The notes under the pieces are model-generated. The model searched no databases and was not told the DNA's origin. It saw only the letters and a list, made by a program, of their open reading frames with translations. From the NCBI GenBank assembly GCA_030407315.1, contig JALQPE010002721.1, positions 1-64,000 of the forward strand: a stretch of DNA of 64,000 nucleotides, read 5' to 3'. This document shows, in pieces, positions 50,889 through 62,571 of the stretch (its first letter is position 1; each line of letters opens with the position of its first letter). This DNA is from Asparagopsis taxiformis. Taxonomy: Eukaryota > Rhodophyta > Florideophyceae > Bonnemaisoniales > Bonnemaisoniaceae. Both the position numbers and the translations under genes were made by a program.

Positions 50889-51227
50889 GGCATAGCCATC
50901 TCTTCAAGCATTGAAATTATGAGTTGAACAGCAATGATGGATATGTCAGAGACCAACAATGTGCAGCAGTGTACCAACAAGTAACGAATACAGTCAGTAG
51001 GCGTGAAATTCCACACTTAATCAAGCCGGTAGATAGATATGCTTGTTCTCTAATGACACTGGGACCAATGAAATCGACCGTTGCAGTAGTAAAGCATCTA
51101 GCTAGCAACGCTCGAAGTCCCAAGACCCGCTGCGTGACGAGAACCTCCCTATCGAGTTAGACGTCTGGAGGCAAACTCTGAACATGACAATTTAACCCAG
51201 CTAATTCGTTTAAAATCAAGTATAGTA
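50889..51227. other. Intergenic; no gene recognised
   Basis: No supported feature between LRAT copy 2 and the oxidoreductase. Confidence 0.45.
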
Positions 51228-52796
51228 TCAATAAAAGTGTTCCAAATGCACGTCAAATCTCGCCCTAGTTGAGCTAACCAGTCCAGCCTTGTTACACAAA
51301 TCAGCTGTCAGCCCACCCGGTCCACATCCAAGTACCGCAACTCTCTTCACGTCTTGCTCACATGCTGTTGCATGCAATCCCTTCAGCTCACCTCTCAAAT
51401 CGGGACGACAATTCATCCAGACCACTGTTCCCAACACTCGAGTTTCTACACTATTTGCTGGTGCCGTGAAAGGAAACGAAACACCAGCAGGTGCACCTTT
51501 CGTCGCGAATATTCGCGTCTCGAACCCGTCCATATCCGCACCACCGCTCTCCATTGTAGAAATTGTATCTTCACTACCCATTCCTTCCTTGCGTGACAGA
51601 AGCATGCTTTCGACACAATCTCGCACCATTGCTTGATCACGAACACACCAAATCATCGTCACATTCTTCAGCGGCCTGCCGCGTCGCTTCTGGTCCGCCA
51701 GATGACGGTATAGTGCCATCAATGGTGTAATCCCAATTCCGCCAGCGACCAATACAAACATTTCATAGCGCGACGATTGCCAGTCCAGTCCAATGTTTCC
51801 AATCGGTCCGTGCAGACGCGCCTGCATTGCGATAGGCCCTCCCTCACTGTTCTCTGCTGAAATCTTTCGAGCTAGTTTTCGCGTCCACATACCGTCTTGT
51901 TTTATCAGAAAAGATACCTTGTCGTCCAATGGAATGCTCGCAATTGAATAAGTGTGGTATTCTATGAACGACACTTTCGGAAGTTGTAGACACATATATT
52001 GTCCAGGTTGGAAGTTGACATCATTTGGGAATGTAAGACGAATTAAACCACTCTCTAGCAGTTCTGCAGTTCCCGCACAGCCCATTTTACGGTATCTGAG
52101 CAGCGCTTGGTAGAGATATCCAAATAAGCGGTCGGCGAGATAGATTCCAAATCCAATAAGCACCACACCAGCGCCGTGTAGAAGCGCAAATACGATTGCA
52201 GCAATCGGAATAATATGATGGCTCCACAGCCACACTCTGCGCACCATCTTGCGAATGGGATGGAATGAAGTGATTACAATCACTATCATGATGATTGACA
52301 GAATTCCACCTGTGAGAAACTCAAACTGCAATTCTCCTCTTATGTAAGCATCCCATCCCCGGACCGGAATGCCTCCTTCATCGTCATCATCCAATTCAGC
52401 CCAGTACATGGAAGCGACTCCGTGCCACACACCATAGGCTGTTGCGAGAATTGCTAGATATCCATGCCAGAACATGCTTCGTTCAAAGGATATTGAGAAG
52501 ATGAATTCCATAGCGGAGCGGTAGGTAATGAAGAGTAGCATCGGGAGCCAGAGGAGACTTGCTACATTTCCAGACTCCTCAGCCTCGGTAGTCCGCTGAG
52601 CAATGGCGAGCACAACGAGAGCGGCTGTAATTGCGAGAGCGATTATTATTTCTGGCAATGTGATTCCGACAAGATTGAAACGAGAGAATAGGAAGTGACG
52701 TTTAGTCAGAGATGGAGGTAGGATTGCACTACGGATTCGTGCAGGACTGAAGGTCGAATTTTCGAACGGCTGCCATTGTTTGTCTGGCTTGCTCAT
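51228..52796 (-). CDS. Ferric reductase / NADPH oxidase-like flavocytochrome
   Basis: The 522-residue product has about six hydrophobic segments in its first ~235 residues. Two pairs of His on two helices ('FWHGYLAILATAYGVWHG', spacing 14, and 'SHHIIPIAAIVFALLHG') are placed to hold two haems, as in gp91phox/FRE. The FAD domain has 'QPGQYMCLQLP' and 'HTYSIAS', and the NAD(P)H domain has 'VLVAGGIGITPLMA' and, at the end, 'VLGCGPGGLTADL'. It moves electrons from NADPH across a membrane to oxygen or ferric iron. There are no EF-hands, so calcium regulation of the RBOH kind is not seen. Confidence 0.9.
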   Translation of the reverse strand: MSKPDKQWQPFENSTFSPARIRSAILPPSLTKRHFLFSRFNLVGITLPEIIIALAITAALVVLAIAQRTTEAEESGNVASLLWLPMLLFITYRSAMEFIFSISFERSMFWHGYLAILATAYGVWHGVASMYWAELDDDDEGGIPVRGWDAYIRGELQFEFLTGGILSIIMIVIVITSFHPIRKMVRRVWLWSHHIIPIAAIVFALLHGAGVVLIGFGIYLADRLFGYLYQALLRYRKMGCAGTAELLESGLIRLTFPNDVNFQPGQYMCLQLPKVSFIEYHTYSIASIPLDDKVSFLIKQDGMWTRKLARKISAENSEGGPIAMQARLHGPIGNIGLDWQSSRYEMFVLVAGGIGITPLMALYRHLADQKRRGRPLKNVTMIWCVRDQAMVRDCVESMLLSRKEGMGSEDTISTMESGGADMDGFETRIFATKGAPAGVSFPFTAPANSVETRVLGTVVWMNCRPDLRGELKGLHATACEQDVKRVAVLGCGPGGLTADLCNKAGLVSSTRARFDVHLEHFY

Positions 52797-53444
52797 GATG
52801 GATGGTGCTATGAAATTGTGGAAGAAATGGGAGAGGTGGAGGTTAAGTAAAGAAGGGGAGAGTGGGAAGAAACGGGTGATAGACGGTGTTTGTTACATAG
52901 AACCATGTACGGCGACGGAATCATGTCGTGACGAAAGAAAGATTAGAGTGACCAGCAATGGAGGATACGAGGGTATCAGAGCTATTTTTGTCACTGTAAA
53001 GAGTGATGTAGCTCAATCTGGATTAGCAAGCCTTTGAATGAATCGATCATGCATAGGGAGAAATATGGGCAATGGTACAAAGTGAAACCTCATCGCGGAG
53101 ACTGTGTCAGATTTCAAGATTTGGAATCTGATGCAGGAAAAGACCTAAGTGAACTGCACTGCTGGCGGAGGAATGTTCCATTGCAGTCCTTATCATTGGT
53201 CGGTTTGAAAGACACAAGTCGATATAAGCGGCACGCAAGTTCTGAAGTCCGCATGGTTCGGAAGCACGACGCAAGACCCATAAACCCAATAGTCTTATAC
53301 CTCACTGCTGTTGAAATCGTTGTGCAATGCCTGTCCACGTCGACGAGCGTAGCATTGCTGTATGGGCCATGATGTGAGGCCAGTGGACCAAAATAATATG
53401 CAAATTTATACAAAAGGGCCAGGCCTTTTCACGATCACATGACG
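52797..53444. other. Intergenic; no gene recognised
   Basis: Only short frames without recognised motifs. The first part should hold the promoter of the oxidoreductase. Confidence 0.45.
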
Positions 53445-55937
53445 CTACGGAAACTGGGAATCATCGAATCGGCCAAACATGGTCCTCACACTACTCAAGA
53501 ACTCGTCTCGATCAACATGCGAATGTTGTGTCGACCATGCAACCGAACCGCCGCCACTATCCACAGCCCAACCTCTCTCCCCCACATCCCTCTTCACGTT
53601 GTCCATCAACCTCCTCGCCATCTTTACACTCAACACACCGCTGGGTCGTGCTCTTTCATCAAATCTACTGCCAAATTCCTCGATCATCTCATCCATTTCC
53701 CGCCTCGCAAACTGCTCCACGCACACGCAACGAAACATCTCCATGAACACACGCTCATCAACCGCCTCTGCATGTTCGTGTGCAATCCTGAAAAACAACT
53801 CTTCGATCTCATCGCTCCCGATTTCCTCCACATCCTCACAACGCTTCAACAGATTATTCAGCTCGATTTTCGCTTCCCCAATACTCAGCTCCGCACCCGC
53901 TGTTGAACCTGTAAGGTAATGGAAGTACTCGCGCGCCTTTTCGTTTAGCTTCTCTCGCTCGCTACTGGCAGTCCTGCATGTCATCCATAGAGACGACCCA
54001 ATGTCTAATAACGCAATGCTGTATCGTTCCGATGCACATGTCGAGATTTCTTGCCGCAACGAAGACGATAGTTCGTCTACGTCGCGAAACCCACTCCCTT
54101 CGATGCAAGATCGGACCGCACGACGAGCTACCGGCTCTAGATTGTACAGGCCTTTTTCTGAAAACAGATATGTTGCCGTTTGGAAATTGCTTAAATCCAC
54201 GTGAGCAAGTTGTGTTAATGCTGCTTGTGCTGCATCTACTCCGAACGGTACCAGATCCTCTGCATTGAGATTCATGATGATTTCCGTCGCCGTGTATGCA
54301 ACTTCTCCGATTGCCTTGCCAACCAATGGAATGAAACTCAAAACACATTTAGCAACACATGCTGCGAACATGCGTTTATTGCCCTTTTCAATCGATTTCT
54401 TCAGATGCTTCAATGCGTCTGAAAGTGCAACCACAGCTGTTTCAATCATCTGCTGGTTCACGAACAGATTACCGACCATGGAATGAATCATGCTGACATT
54501 TCTGTTTAAAACTGTTGAATCGTACTCAAGCGATGCGATTCGATGTTCAGCATGTATCACTCGCTCGGCAAGATTCGTCACAACTTCTCCAACACCACGC
54601 ATACGTTGTGACAAATCAGTGCGAATTTCTCTTGCGACTTTGAATACATATCCATCAGTGATAATGCCAAGGTCGTCTGCGTGGTGGAAGATCGCGTCAA
54701 GAATCATTGCATTTCCGTGCGTCAACTTACTTGCTGGCAGATACAAATTATCGCGAAGGTACCAGCTCGAACCGCCCAATGTATGTATATTGTCGCGGGT
54801 AATAACACCACAACGAATTGCCAATAAAACAATGTTGTGACCAGCGAGCAAATCTGACGCTGACTTGATATTGTCCGCGCAGATGCTTTGTCGAAGAAAT
54901 GCGTCATCGAGAATCTCGGGATTATCTAAGGCTTTCATAAGCGCCTGCTCCATTGCAGACGCATTGGTATCTTCTTGCGGTAAACTCCATTGGCACACTT
55001 TGTTATCATGCGCTACAGCGAAAACTGAACTTCCACATGACGATATTGCACATACAATTGGTAGAGCACCATGCCCGACCAGCGTACCAATTCGCATCTG
55101 CGAATTGACATCCCATATCCCAAACGAGTTGTCGGATACTGCTGCAACCACTCTTGCACCACATGGCGAGATTGCGCACGGACCAACGTATGATGGTTTC
55201 GTCGTATCGGGGTTGTACGATGGAAGGAAGGTAACTGGCATTTCAGGTTGGTGAATATTCCAAATGCGCAATGATGTGCGGTCAGTGACAGCTACATTCT
55301 GGGCGGTACGATCAGAGGAGATGCGCGGCCAAATGGTTTCACGCTGACAATCGATGCGCAGCGTGGCGATTCGAATACCTCTTCGTGTATGTCTGGCTAT
55401 GATGCGTGGGCCGAGATTGCCGTCACGTCCTACGAATAAAAATGTATACTGACCGTCTGGAGAAAAGACGACAGAGGATATGTAGGATGGATAACACCAG
55501 GTATGCAAATGAGTTGCATGTTGCTGATAGACTGAACACCAGGACTTGCGAATGTTCTTCTCAACAAAGACGACAGCGAGCAGGGCTGCGTCTGATGATA
55601 AGGAGCAGCTGGAGACGAAGGTGGGAAGCTTGCTTCGGCGACGAAATGATAGCGCTTTGGAAATTTTGAGTTTGGTTAGGTCGAAACGACTGATGTTACA
55701 TGCGCCATCGAAGCTGGTCGAGACAACTGTTCCGGATTGCACTTGCAGGGAAGTTAAACCGGTGCCGAAAGGCAGACGGGCTGTTGTGAGAGAGGACAAG
55801 TTGTACAGCTTGGCGGCGTTGTCGTTGTCGTCTGAAAGGTAGGCGACGAGTTGAGTATCAGGGTCGATGTGCACGAGACGGAGCGGGGTTCGACACGGCA
55901 ACGCTTGAGTGTTGATGGACGAAAGGAGGAGGGACAT
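53445..55937 (-). CDS. WD40-repeat protein with helical C-terminal half
   Basis: With ATG 55937 the product is 830 residues. Residues 1-335 form degenerate WD40 repeats ('SSVVFSPDGQYTFLFVG', 'AISPCGARVVAAVSDNSFGIWDV', 'GHGALPIVCAISSCGSSVFAV'). The rest is mainly helical. It includes a hydrophobic stretch near 'AACVAKCVLSFIPLVGKAIG' (~540-560) and a terminal 'VDRDEFLSSVRTMFGRF' that is vaguely EF-hand-like. I do not recognise the combination. The propeller may be a scaffold and the hydrophobic helix a membrane contact. No frame breaks. Confidence 0.72.
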   Translation of the reverse strand: MSLLLSSINTQALPCRTPLRLVHIDPDTQLVAYLSDDNDNAAKLYNLSSLTTARLPFGTGLTSLQVQSGTVVSTSFDGACNISRFDLTKLKISKALSFRRRSKLPTFVSSCSLSSDAALLAVVFVEKNIRKSWCSVYQQHATHLHTWCYPSYISSVVFSPDGQYTFLFVGRDGNLGPRIIARHTRRGIRIATLRIDCQRETIWPRISSDRTAQNVAVTDRTSLRIWNIHQPEMPVTFLPSYNPDTTKPSYVGPCAISPCGARVVAAVSDNSFGIWDVNSQMRIGTLVGHGALPIVCAISSCGSSVFAVAHDNKVCQWSLPQEDTNASAMEQALMKALDNPEILDDAFLRQSICADNIKSASDLLAGHNIVLLAIRCGVITRDNIHTLGGSSWYLRDNLYLPASKLTHGNAMILDAIFHHADDLGIITDGYVFKVAREIRTDLSQRMRGVGEVVTNLAERVIHAEHRIASLEYDSTVLNRNVSMIHSMVGNLFVNQQMIETAVVALSDALKHLKKSIEKGNKRMFAACVAKCVLSFIPLVGKAIGEVAYTATEIIMNLNAEDLVPFGVDAAQAALTQLAHVDLSNFQTATYLFSEKGLYNLEPVARRAVRSCIEGSGFRDVDELSSSLRQEISTCASERYSIALLDIGSSLWMTCRTASSEREKLNEKAREYFHYLTGSTAGAELSIGEAKIELNNLLKRCEDVEEIGSDEIEELFFRIAHEHAEAVDERVFMEMFRCVCVEQFARREMDEMIEEFGSRFDERARPSGVLSVKMARRLMDNVKRDVGERGWAVDSGGGSVAWSTQHSHVDRDEFLSSVRTMFGRFDDSQFP

Positions 55938-57360
55938 GGTGCAAGGTCGGTAGAGAATGGCATAGTGTGGGTGGGTGTGCAAATTTGTTTTACGGCGAGT
56001 AATATCTGGAGAACAAGAATGGCATTGGTGTATGAATACAAGCAGCCTATTCGTTCTGTTGGCGAGATGCTGGGCGTGTCACTGTTGAAGCAATGTTGGG
56101 AGTGAGATTGAGTTGATCATCAATGTGTGCGGTTGAGTGGCACTTGTTTCTTGTCTTGGCATATCGTTTTGGGAACATTCTGGCCATTGACGAATCCTGT
56201 AAGCAATGAATGCACTGTAGTCATTGCGTGTGCGTAGTATTTCACTTTTGATCCACACACCAAGCCATCCTCGCGATCCAGGCGATGTGCAAAGTCTTTA
56301 TTTTTAGCTTTCGTCTGCGACGACACAGAGCGAACGCAACAAAACTTTCGGCAGTCGTGTCTTGAAAAGGGACTATTGCTATGGATATTTATATCTATGC
56401 CAAATTGTGCTAACAATCGGGTCGCTCTCGTGAGCCACGATCGAGTCTGTGGTCTTTTTCTTTTTCACAACGGCCGATGTTCTGTATGTTGCGTCAATTG
56501 TCACTGGGTACATGCAACTCGGTTGTATGGGAAACCGTTTCGAGGATCGTGATACTCCAATCATCCAACGTTCCAGTCATACAGCTCAGCACAGAGCAAA
56601 CTTTCAAGTTGCGGTCAACGTCTTGCAAGATGAGTCACCAAAATCGGAAAACTTGATAGCTTACGAAAAACATGTAATGGCGGCCAGCAATGAGACATTC
56701 TCAGCGAATTGGTACATCATTCCCTATCATGCAAGCAACGGTAGTCATTGGAGAGCTTGCTCTTCAATTCTACCTTCATTTGTAGGAATCACTCCGGAGC
56801 GTAGGAACCTTGGCACGATCTAATTCGCTTCGACTTCATTTTGTACAGAAGGCGAAGTGAATGCCAGCTCCACAGAATGAAAGACAAGTGTCGATGAACA
56901 ATGCGTGTCTCACTCTTCGATTTGTATTCCGACAGCTCTTACGAGCTCTCTACCAATCATATAGTCGGCAGGATGAAATTGGTTGCGGCAGGTGTCGTGT
57001 TTTTATTCGTTATCGCTCAACTCGATCCTGCCAATTGTATCACTACACATGTCCGTATACCGGGATTTGTCGATGGATGCCTGGCAGACGCGTGCCACGG
57101 CGATTGGTTTTTTCTACATGTTGTAACAGTTTCTAATTTAATAACAAGCGAAGCTAGCTAAATCTCTGGCATCCGAGTGTCAATAAGATCACCATGCATC
57201 CATCCAGCCTAGAGTCAGATGTGCAGCTGCATAACGTGCTGAAACAAGTCGACCTTCCAAGAACACTAAACAATGAGATTCATGCACGACTGGGGCCTCA
57301 CTACTGGTGGCTTTGTCTTCATCGCAAAAAACCGTCGAACCCGTCATTCGTGCCGCTGTG
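55938..57360. other. Intergenic; only doubtful short frames
   Basis: The region separates two divergent genes. The one point worth noting is a 63-codon frame at 56970-57161 that opens with an apparent signal peptide ('MKLVAAGVVFLFVIAQL') and has several Cys, listed separately. An ATG at 57194 opens a 50-codon frame just upstream of the next gene but in a different phase. Confidence 0.4.
56970..57161 (+). CDS. Possible small secreted protein
   Basis: An in-frame ATG near 56973 begins about 60 codons with a hydrophobic leader and four Cys in the remainder. There is no family match I can name. It may be an exon or chance. Confidence 0.25.
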   Translation, partial: RMKLVAAGVVFLFVIAQLDPANCITTHVRIPGFVDGCLADACHGDWFFLHVVTVSNLITSEAS

Positions 57361-58503
57361 ATGGCCGTGGTTACCAACCTCTTTCTCATTGGAGTAGGGC
57401 CAGGAGCATTTCGTCCTGCCGTCAGAACCGTTTTGCAGACCGTCGGTTTACCAGGACTCAATTCCATAGCCGACCGTTCACAAGTTAAACGCCTTGATCA
57501 GAGTGCCATTCCAGTGAAACCCCGACACTCATCAAAGACTATTACACGAAAACGTATCGAGTTCCTCGCCATTGTCACGCTGGTCGTCACAGTACTCACC
57601 TCCCAGCTCAGCTCGTTGTCATTCCTTCGAGAATCAAAGAGGCTGACTTTTAGTAGACCGATCGAAATGCGCTTCTATACAGCGATGGAACACTTGCACA
57701 CGTCGATAGGAGGCCAACAAGATATCTCCGTCTATGATGATGTTGCAGTGAACAATGAACATTTTAGCGCCGAAATGGATTTCGGCTCTTCTGCTCACTC
57801 AGCCAAAATATCCACTCACTGCAAACCTGCCATCGCAGAGGGTGAATTCTTTTTCCTCACACCACCGAAATTTTGCAGAATTAGAATTCAAACGACCTCA
57901 AGTCTGGCTCCGTACCTACAAAGTGAACGAAACTCTGGCAGGGTCGAACCTTCACGGGTACACGATATCAATTTGGATTTTTACAGGCCGCTAACGCCAT
58001 CGCTCAATGTTGACGCAGATCTGGTGCGCCGATCCAGCGCATGCGAGTACAACCTCGGCGACACTTTCGTAACGGAAATGTACGTGTTCGACAATGGCAA
58101 AGAAGTGATAGATGCATATTCGAAAGGACTAATCAACACTGGCTCATCTGACACTTCAAATAGCTGCCTTGGGTTTAATTCAAGATTATCGCTTCCCTTT
58201 AGTGATGAACTTTCAAACCCCGTGACGCAGGAGGCACAAGAAATTGTCAGCTTTGTTGATGGCGTTATGATCACATGGCTTGTGACCATATCTGTAATCG
58301 CGGTGTTTGTGTTGGCTGGGTTTGCTATTTGGAATTGGTGTATGTCTGACGAAATGAGCAACTTGGTTGCAATGAATTTTATGCTCAATTTATTGACAAA
58401 GCGATGTTCAGACGCCACGACAAAGGCTATCGTTGTGCCGTGCCGGAGTGGCGAGAAGGGCGATTTGCACCGGGTTCTCGTGACCTATGAAGATAAGAAG
58501 TAA
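57361..58503 (+). CDS. Membrane protein of unknown function
   Basis: ATG 57361 is the first in this frame (the frame opens at 57307 with GTG), giving 380 residues. A hydrophobic segment lies near residues 70-87 ('FLAIVTLVVTVLTSQLSSL') and a stronger one near 300-325 ('ITWLVTISVIAVFVLAGFAIW'). Between them is a Ser/Asp-rich, probably extracytoplasmic region with several Cys; after the second comes a short basic tail. I know no family with this layout. A frame with ATG 57194 might belong to the same gene through an undetected intron. Confidence 0.6.
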   Translation: MAVVTNLFLIGVGPGAFRPAVRTVLQTVGLPGLNSIADRSQVKRLDQSAIPVKPRHSSKTITRKRIEFLAIVTLVVTVLTSQLSSLSFLRESKRLTFSRPIEMRFYTAMEHLHTSIGGQQDISVYDDVAVNNEHFSAEMDFGSSAHSAKISTHCKPAIAEGEFFFLTPPKFCRIRIQTTSSLAPYLQSERNSGRVEPSRVHDINLDFYRPLTPSLNVDADLVRRSSACEYNLGDTFVTEMYVFDNGKEVIDAYSKGLINTGSSDTSNSCLGFNSRLSLPFSDELSNPVTQEAQEIVSFVDGVMITWLVTISVIAVFVLAGFAIWNWCMSDEMSNLVAMNFMLNLLTKRCSDATTKAIVVPCRSGEKGDLHRVLVTYEDKK

Positions 58504-58924
58504 GGTCTTGTGGATTGTGAAGGTGTTTGTCCAACTGTATTTGATCACATCAAGCTACAGTTGCTCTCACATAGTAGGACCGAAAGGTTCTCGAGCGGGA
58601 CAGCCTATGTGCAGATGTTGTTACATTGTATTACTTCCAATCCAGCCTCGTAACAAAAGCCATAGCTTGGAGAATGAGAGAGATTGACATCTGTCGACAG
58701 AAAATGATATGTTACCAGCCCAAGCTAGTAAACTGTATGTCCAAGCTTGACTATCCTATCGCAACTCTTTGAATATGTCATTTCTGATAATGCATAGCAC
58801 TTTTCCTACTGAGAAGGCTTACTCCACTTCATAACCGCACTAACTCATTGATGTGAATGAGGTCAATTGAATGGCATGCGAAAAAGTATCATGCCAACCA
58901 GTTCCAAATTTTGCAACTGCTTCC
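58504..58924. other. Intergenic between two convergent genes
   Basis: No supported feature. Confidence 0.45.
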
Positions 58925-60413
58925 TCACCAGACGGTCGAACCAATGGCTGATGCAGGCTCATTCACTGTGGTCGGTACCACTGGCGAGGCGTCACGAGGT
59001 ATAGAATCTTGTACAGCTGGCGACTCTGCCTGTGGTACCGATCCATCCCTGGTTCCCCATGGGTTTGAACCATTTGTGGCGTCAGCTTTCTCCATGGTTT
59101 TAACTGGGATAGCTTGTTCATCGGCCGTGGTAGGAACCAAGTCTATGGGCACTTCAGACGCTGAAACTCTTTGTGGATTTTTCCTCTGCCAAACGAGAAA
59201 CACACCCAATAAAATCAATATTAAAAAAATGGAACCAGCTACACCCCCGACAATCGCACCAACGTTGGGACTCACATCGTCGAGCCCCTCGTGGAATACA
59301 ACCTGCAGTTCTCCTCCTGCTGTGAAGGGCACGTCTTGTTCTCCAATCCAACTGATAAACGTGTCAATGCGTATGGTAACGACGGGTTCGTCTGGTTGTC
59401 CACAATCCATCGAAACACCAAAGGATGAAATCCCAATCTGAACTGGGTTCCCTTCTGTGTCGTATTGCAGCAATGGACCACCGCTATCGCCAAGGCTAAA
59501 AGCATGACATTGAATTATGTTAGCTTTCGTCTCTTCAACTCAACGCAGATATCAAATTGTTGACGCACCATGCTCCACATTCGCGTGTGCGATATCCTGC
59601 ACATACATGGTTACTCTGAGAAAATGCTATCCTGGCCTTTTCACGACATCTATCTGTTGGAAATATCGGCACATCAACTTGTCGTAGAAAAAACCGTGCA
59701 GGTTGTTCACTGGGTTCCGTGATTCCATAACCCATCAATCGTGAAAAACTTTTCTCGGGTAGCTCTTCACCGCGGTTGGCATTCAAAGCCATGAAGTTGG
59801 TACCGGATGAAGGTTGTGAAAGTTGAACGAGTGCGATGTCATTCTGCACAAGTGATAGCTCATTGAGGAGAGAATTCGGATGACGAATTACTCTTCTCAC
59901 AGAGAATAAGGTGCCAAGGTCCTCATCAAATTGCAATTCTATGTCAGTAAGGGATGTAGCTCGCACTGTAACTGCCGGTGCGCCGATGATTACCTGTGTT
60001 GACCGTTCGTTCAATTGGCAATGTGCTGCAGTGAGTACCCAACTCGGCGAGACAAGCGTACCACTACACACGCTGGCACGTCTAGAATCGAAGAGAAATG
60101 CAGCCATTTGAGTGAGGCGTGGGGAGGATACGAAATTTCCATTAACAATTCTTGGAGCGGTGTTGTTGGATGAGGAAAAATAATTGCGTCTGGGTGTATT
60201 GTTTGCGACGGTGAGTTGAGCGAGGTTGGGAGCTGTTTCAGCAGCAACCAAAAATCGCGACGGGTGATCGGACTGGAGTATGACGGGGCATGTTGTCTCC
60301 TGGCGGAAGAGGGATTGCGATAATGGGAAAGATTGTGCAATTTGGTGACTGAGAGTCACGATGAAGAAAAAGCAGTTAAAGGAGATAAGGGTGCGAGTTG
60401 AAACATGACGCAT
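58925..60413 (-). CDS. Trypsin-like serine protease with C-terminal membrane anchor, one 73-nt intron
   Basis: The coding sequence is the complement of 59569-60413 joined to 58925-59495, giving 471 residues. Residues 1-29 are a signal peptide and are followed by a propeptide. The S1 domain begins at 'RIVNG' and has all three catalytic residues: His in 'LTAAHC', Asp in 'NDIALVQL' and Ser in 'GDSGGP'. The intron starts GTGCGT and ends TTTTAG; it splits the block just before 'LGDSGGP', so without splicing the protein would lack Ser. After the domain comes a transmembrane helix ('IVGGVAGSIFLILILLGVFLVW') and a ~100-residue acidic cytoplasmic tail. A surface-anchored S1 protease is unusual for algae. 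Confidence 0.9.
59496..59568 (-). other. Spliceosomal intron of the protease gene
   Basis: 73 nt, GTGCGT...TTTTAG on the minus strand. It falls inside a codon (after its second base) and its removal restores the sequence around the catalytic Ser. Confidence 0.88.
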
Positions 60414-60454
60414 AGTGTTGGAGGGATGTGGCGTAACTATAATGTTGTTGGGAG

Positions 60455-60463
60455 ATATAAATA
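60455..60463 (-). promoter_or_regulatory. TATA-like motif of the protease gene
   Basis: TATTTATAT on the minus strand, about 42-50 nt upstream of ATG 60413. Confidence 0.4.
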
Positions 60464-62571
60464 ATGCTTCTTAGGAGTTGATAGCATTGTTGTCTTCCGA
60501 TATCGATTGCGAGTGCAACAAGGCATCCTCCGCCCAGGATTTTACTTCAAAAATTCAACTGTGCTCGTACATATGTTCATTTTGTTGAGCCAATTGGAAG
60601 CTGCAAAACATATGGTCACACTTGATTGGTCGAGAGCATAGACCACTGTATGTATAATCCTTGGCAGTTGTGGTTGACACTTTTGCTTCTCGTTTCATCG
60701 GCTAGAAATGATCAACTGCATCTCCCATCAAAACCCACCATACATCCCGGACAAACCACTAATCTAGTTTGTCAGTCACCCAATATTATTCATCACTTTA
60801 CGCACCTCTGTGCTTGTACATTGCCCCTCTCAACTTGTTGTAAAACCTACCTGTTGTAATAATGGTTCTGACCTCAACGCATCCTATTTCGAACCGTGTC
60901 CTCGTGACTGAGCCTCCTGCCTTTCTCCTACGTCCGCTGTTCATTCTTCTCAGCACTCCATAGTTTCCGTAATCCCCCACGACCTCTTTCTCGCGACGAC
61001 ACCTTATGTTCTCTCAGTCCCCAACGTCAGTAGAACGTTAGATAACGCAGAAACTCATAGATCCGGAAAAGGCTTTAGCGATTGAAGAAATAAAACATCG
61101 ATTGAGCCCCAGCGTACGGAGCGCTTCAAATATGAAATTGTGAGCATCTGCTAAAATGTATAATTTCTCTCCGAGTAGTAAACAGCATAAGTTTCTCTTC
61201 CCACTTCCGGGCTGTCATGCTCTTTTGCGATTGGGCATATTGTGATGAACAGTCTACATATAGAGTTTCCAAGAGTACGTCACATAAGAAACATTCTGAA
61301 TCTCCTTTATCGTTCTTCCCTTCCAGACATAGGTTACATACCAGACCAGTGATGTCATTTCCGTAGAGGGTATATTCATGCTCCATCAAAGGTCCTGCTA
61401 TTCCGCTTTGTACTGCTTCTACCATCAATGGACATGGACGTTCACTTTAGAATGGTATCAACTCGTCCAAAATTGATGTAGGGACTTCCTTGACATAGCA
61501 TCATGTTCATGATTCAATTCATGTATTTTTTCAATGCTGTGCAATGAATGCTCTAGACATATCTTTGCAAGTGGCTCGTCCCACGTAGAACAGGGAATCC
61601 TCCACACACTGACGCAAAATGGTTCTGCCATTACATCTCAAGTCCCTAGAATATAAAATGCATTTTTCTCATATGCCTACGAAATGATACGATCATGAAC
61701 TCATTCATGAAATAGGTTTCACGCAGGGTTCGTGGAAGTCAGCTCCAATGCTGCCATTTTTAGCTTCTTACTATTTTAATTCAGTAAGGGTTGGAAGCAG
61801 CTGTAAGACAACGGTATCTGGCCATGATTAGAGGCAGACTTATCATTGTACTTATCATATCTCTTCAGGGAGAAATTGAGCGTCACGGTACAAGTGTACC
61901 ATATATGTAACGCACTCATATGAGGTTCACCTGGATAGGCTTTCCTCAAAGGCTGTGCTAGAATTAAGCGCATCGACTTCGATCCTCGAATACATGTGGT
62001 GCTGTCAAGAACTATGCAATTGGCGCATTTGCCATAGATATATGTGATGGGAAGCCTCCTTCGTGTAACTGATTTTGTGTACAAAATAGATGCGCTCACG
62101 AAATGATCCATCATTTTTAAACCATCTATGGCTTCTGAAAAGAATAAAGTGCGAATAGTGAGCAGGGCACCAAGCCAGTGGAAGACACAAACCCCCATGT
62201 TTATCGCATGATGCGATGTAATCTATGGAATATTTTCGGACATTCTTGCAGCTTCCATAAAATCCTTGCTACAGCTCATCTGAAGACCCAGAGTAAGGTC
62301 CTATTAACAGCTGGAGGCATTCCAAACGCAATGAAAATCATACCCCTCCTCAGAGACTTGTTATTCCTCTAAAGCAAAACCAGCTCAGGATGGGTTGTCT
62401 ACCCCTTGTTTCACTTGAAACTTCAATCTCATAAAGCGTTCAGTTTACTGATATCTGCTCATAGAGTACGAATAGTAAATCAACCAAAGAAATACCAAAA
62501 GTCTCTCCTTAACTTGGCAGCTGCTCGCTGCTATCATACAAGCTGATCCAATCTCCTCCCGGCTCCCCAAT
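60464..62571. other. Intergenic; no gene recognised
   Basis: This is about 2.1 kb with several frames of 60-140 codons on the minus strand (61126-61428 and 61776-62198 are the longest). None has a recognised domain. The 61126-61428 frame has scattered Cys pairs but no known pattern. I do not call them genes. Confidence 0.4.

Noticed and set aside
61126..62198. Two minus-strand frames of 100 and 140 codons
   Set aside because: No domain, signal peptide or splice evidence; codon use looks random.
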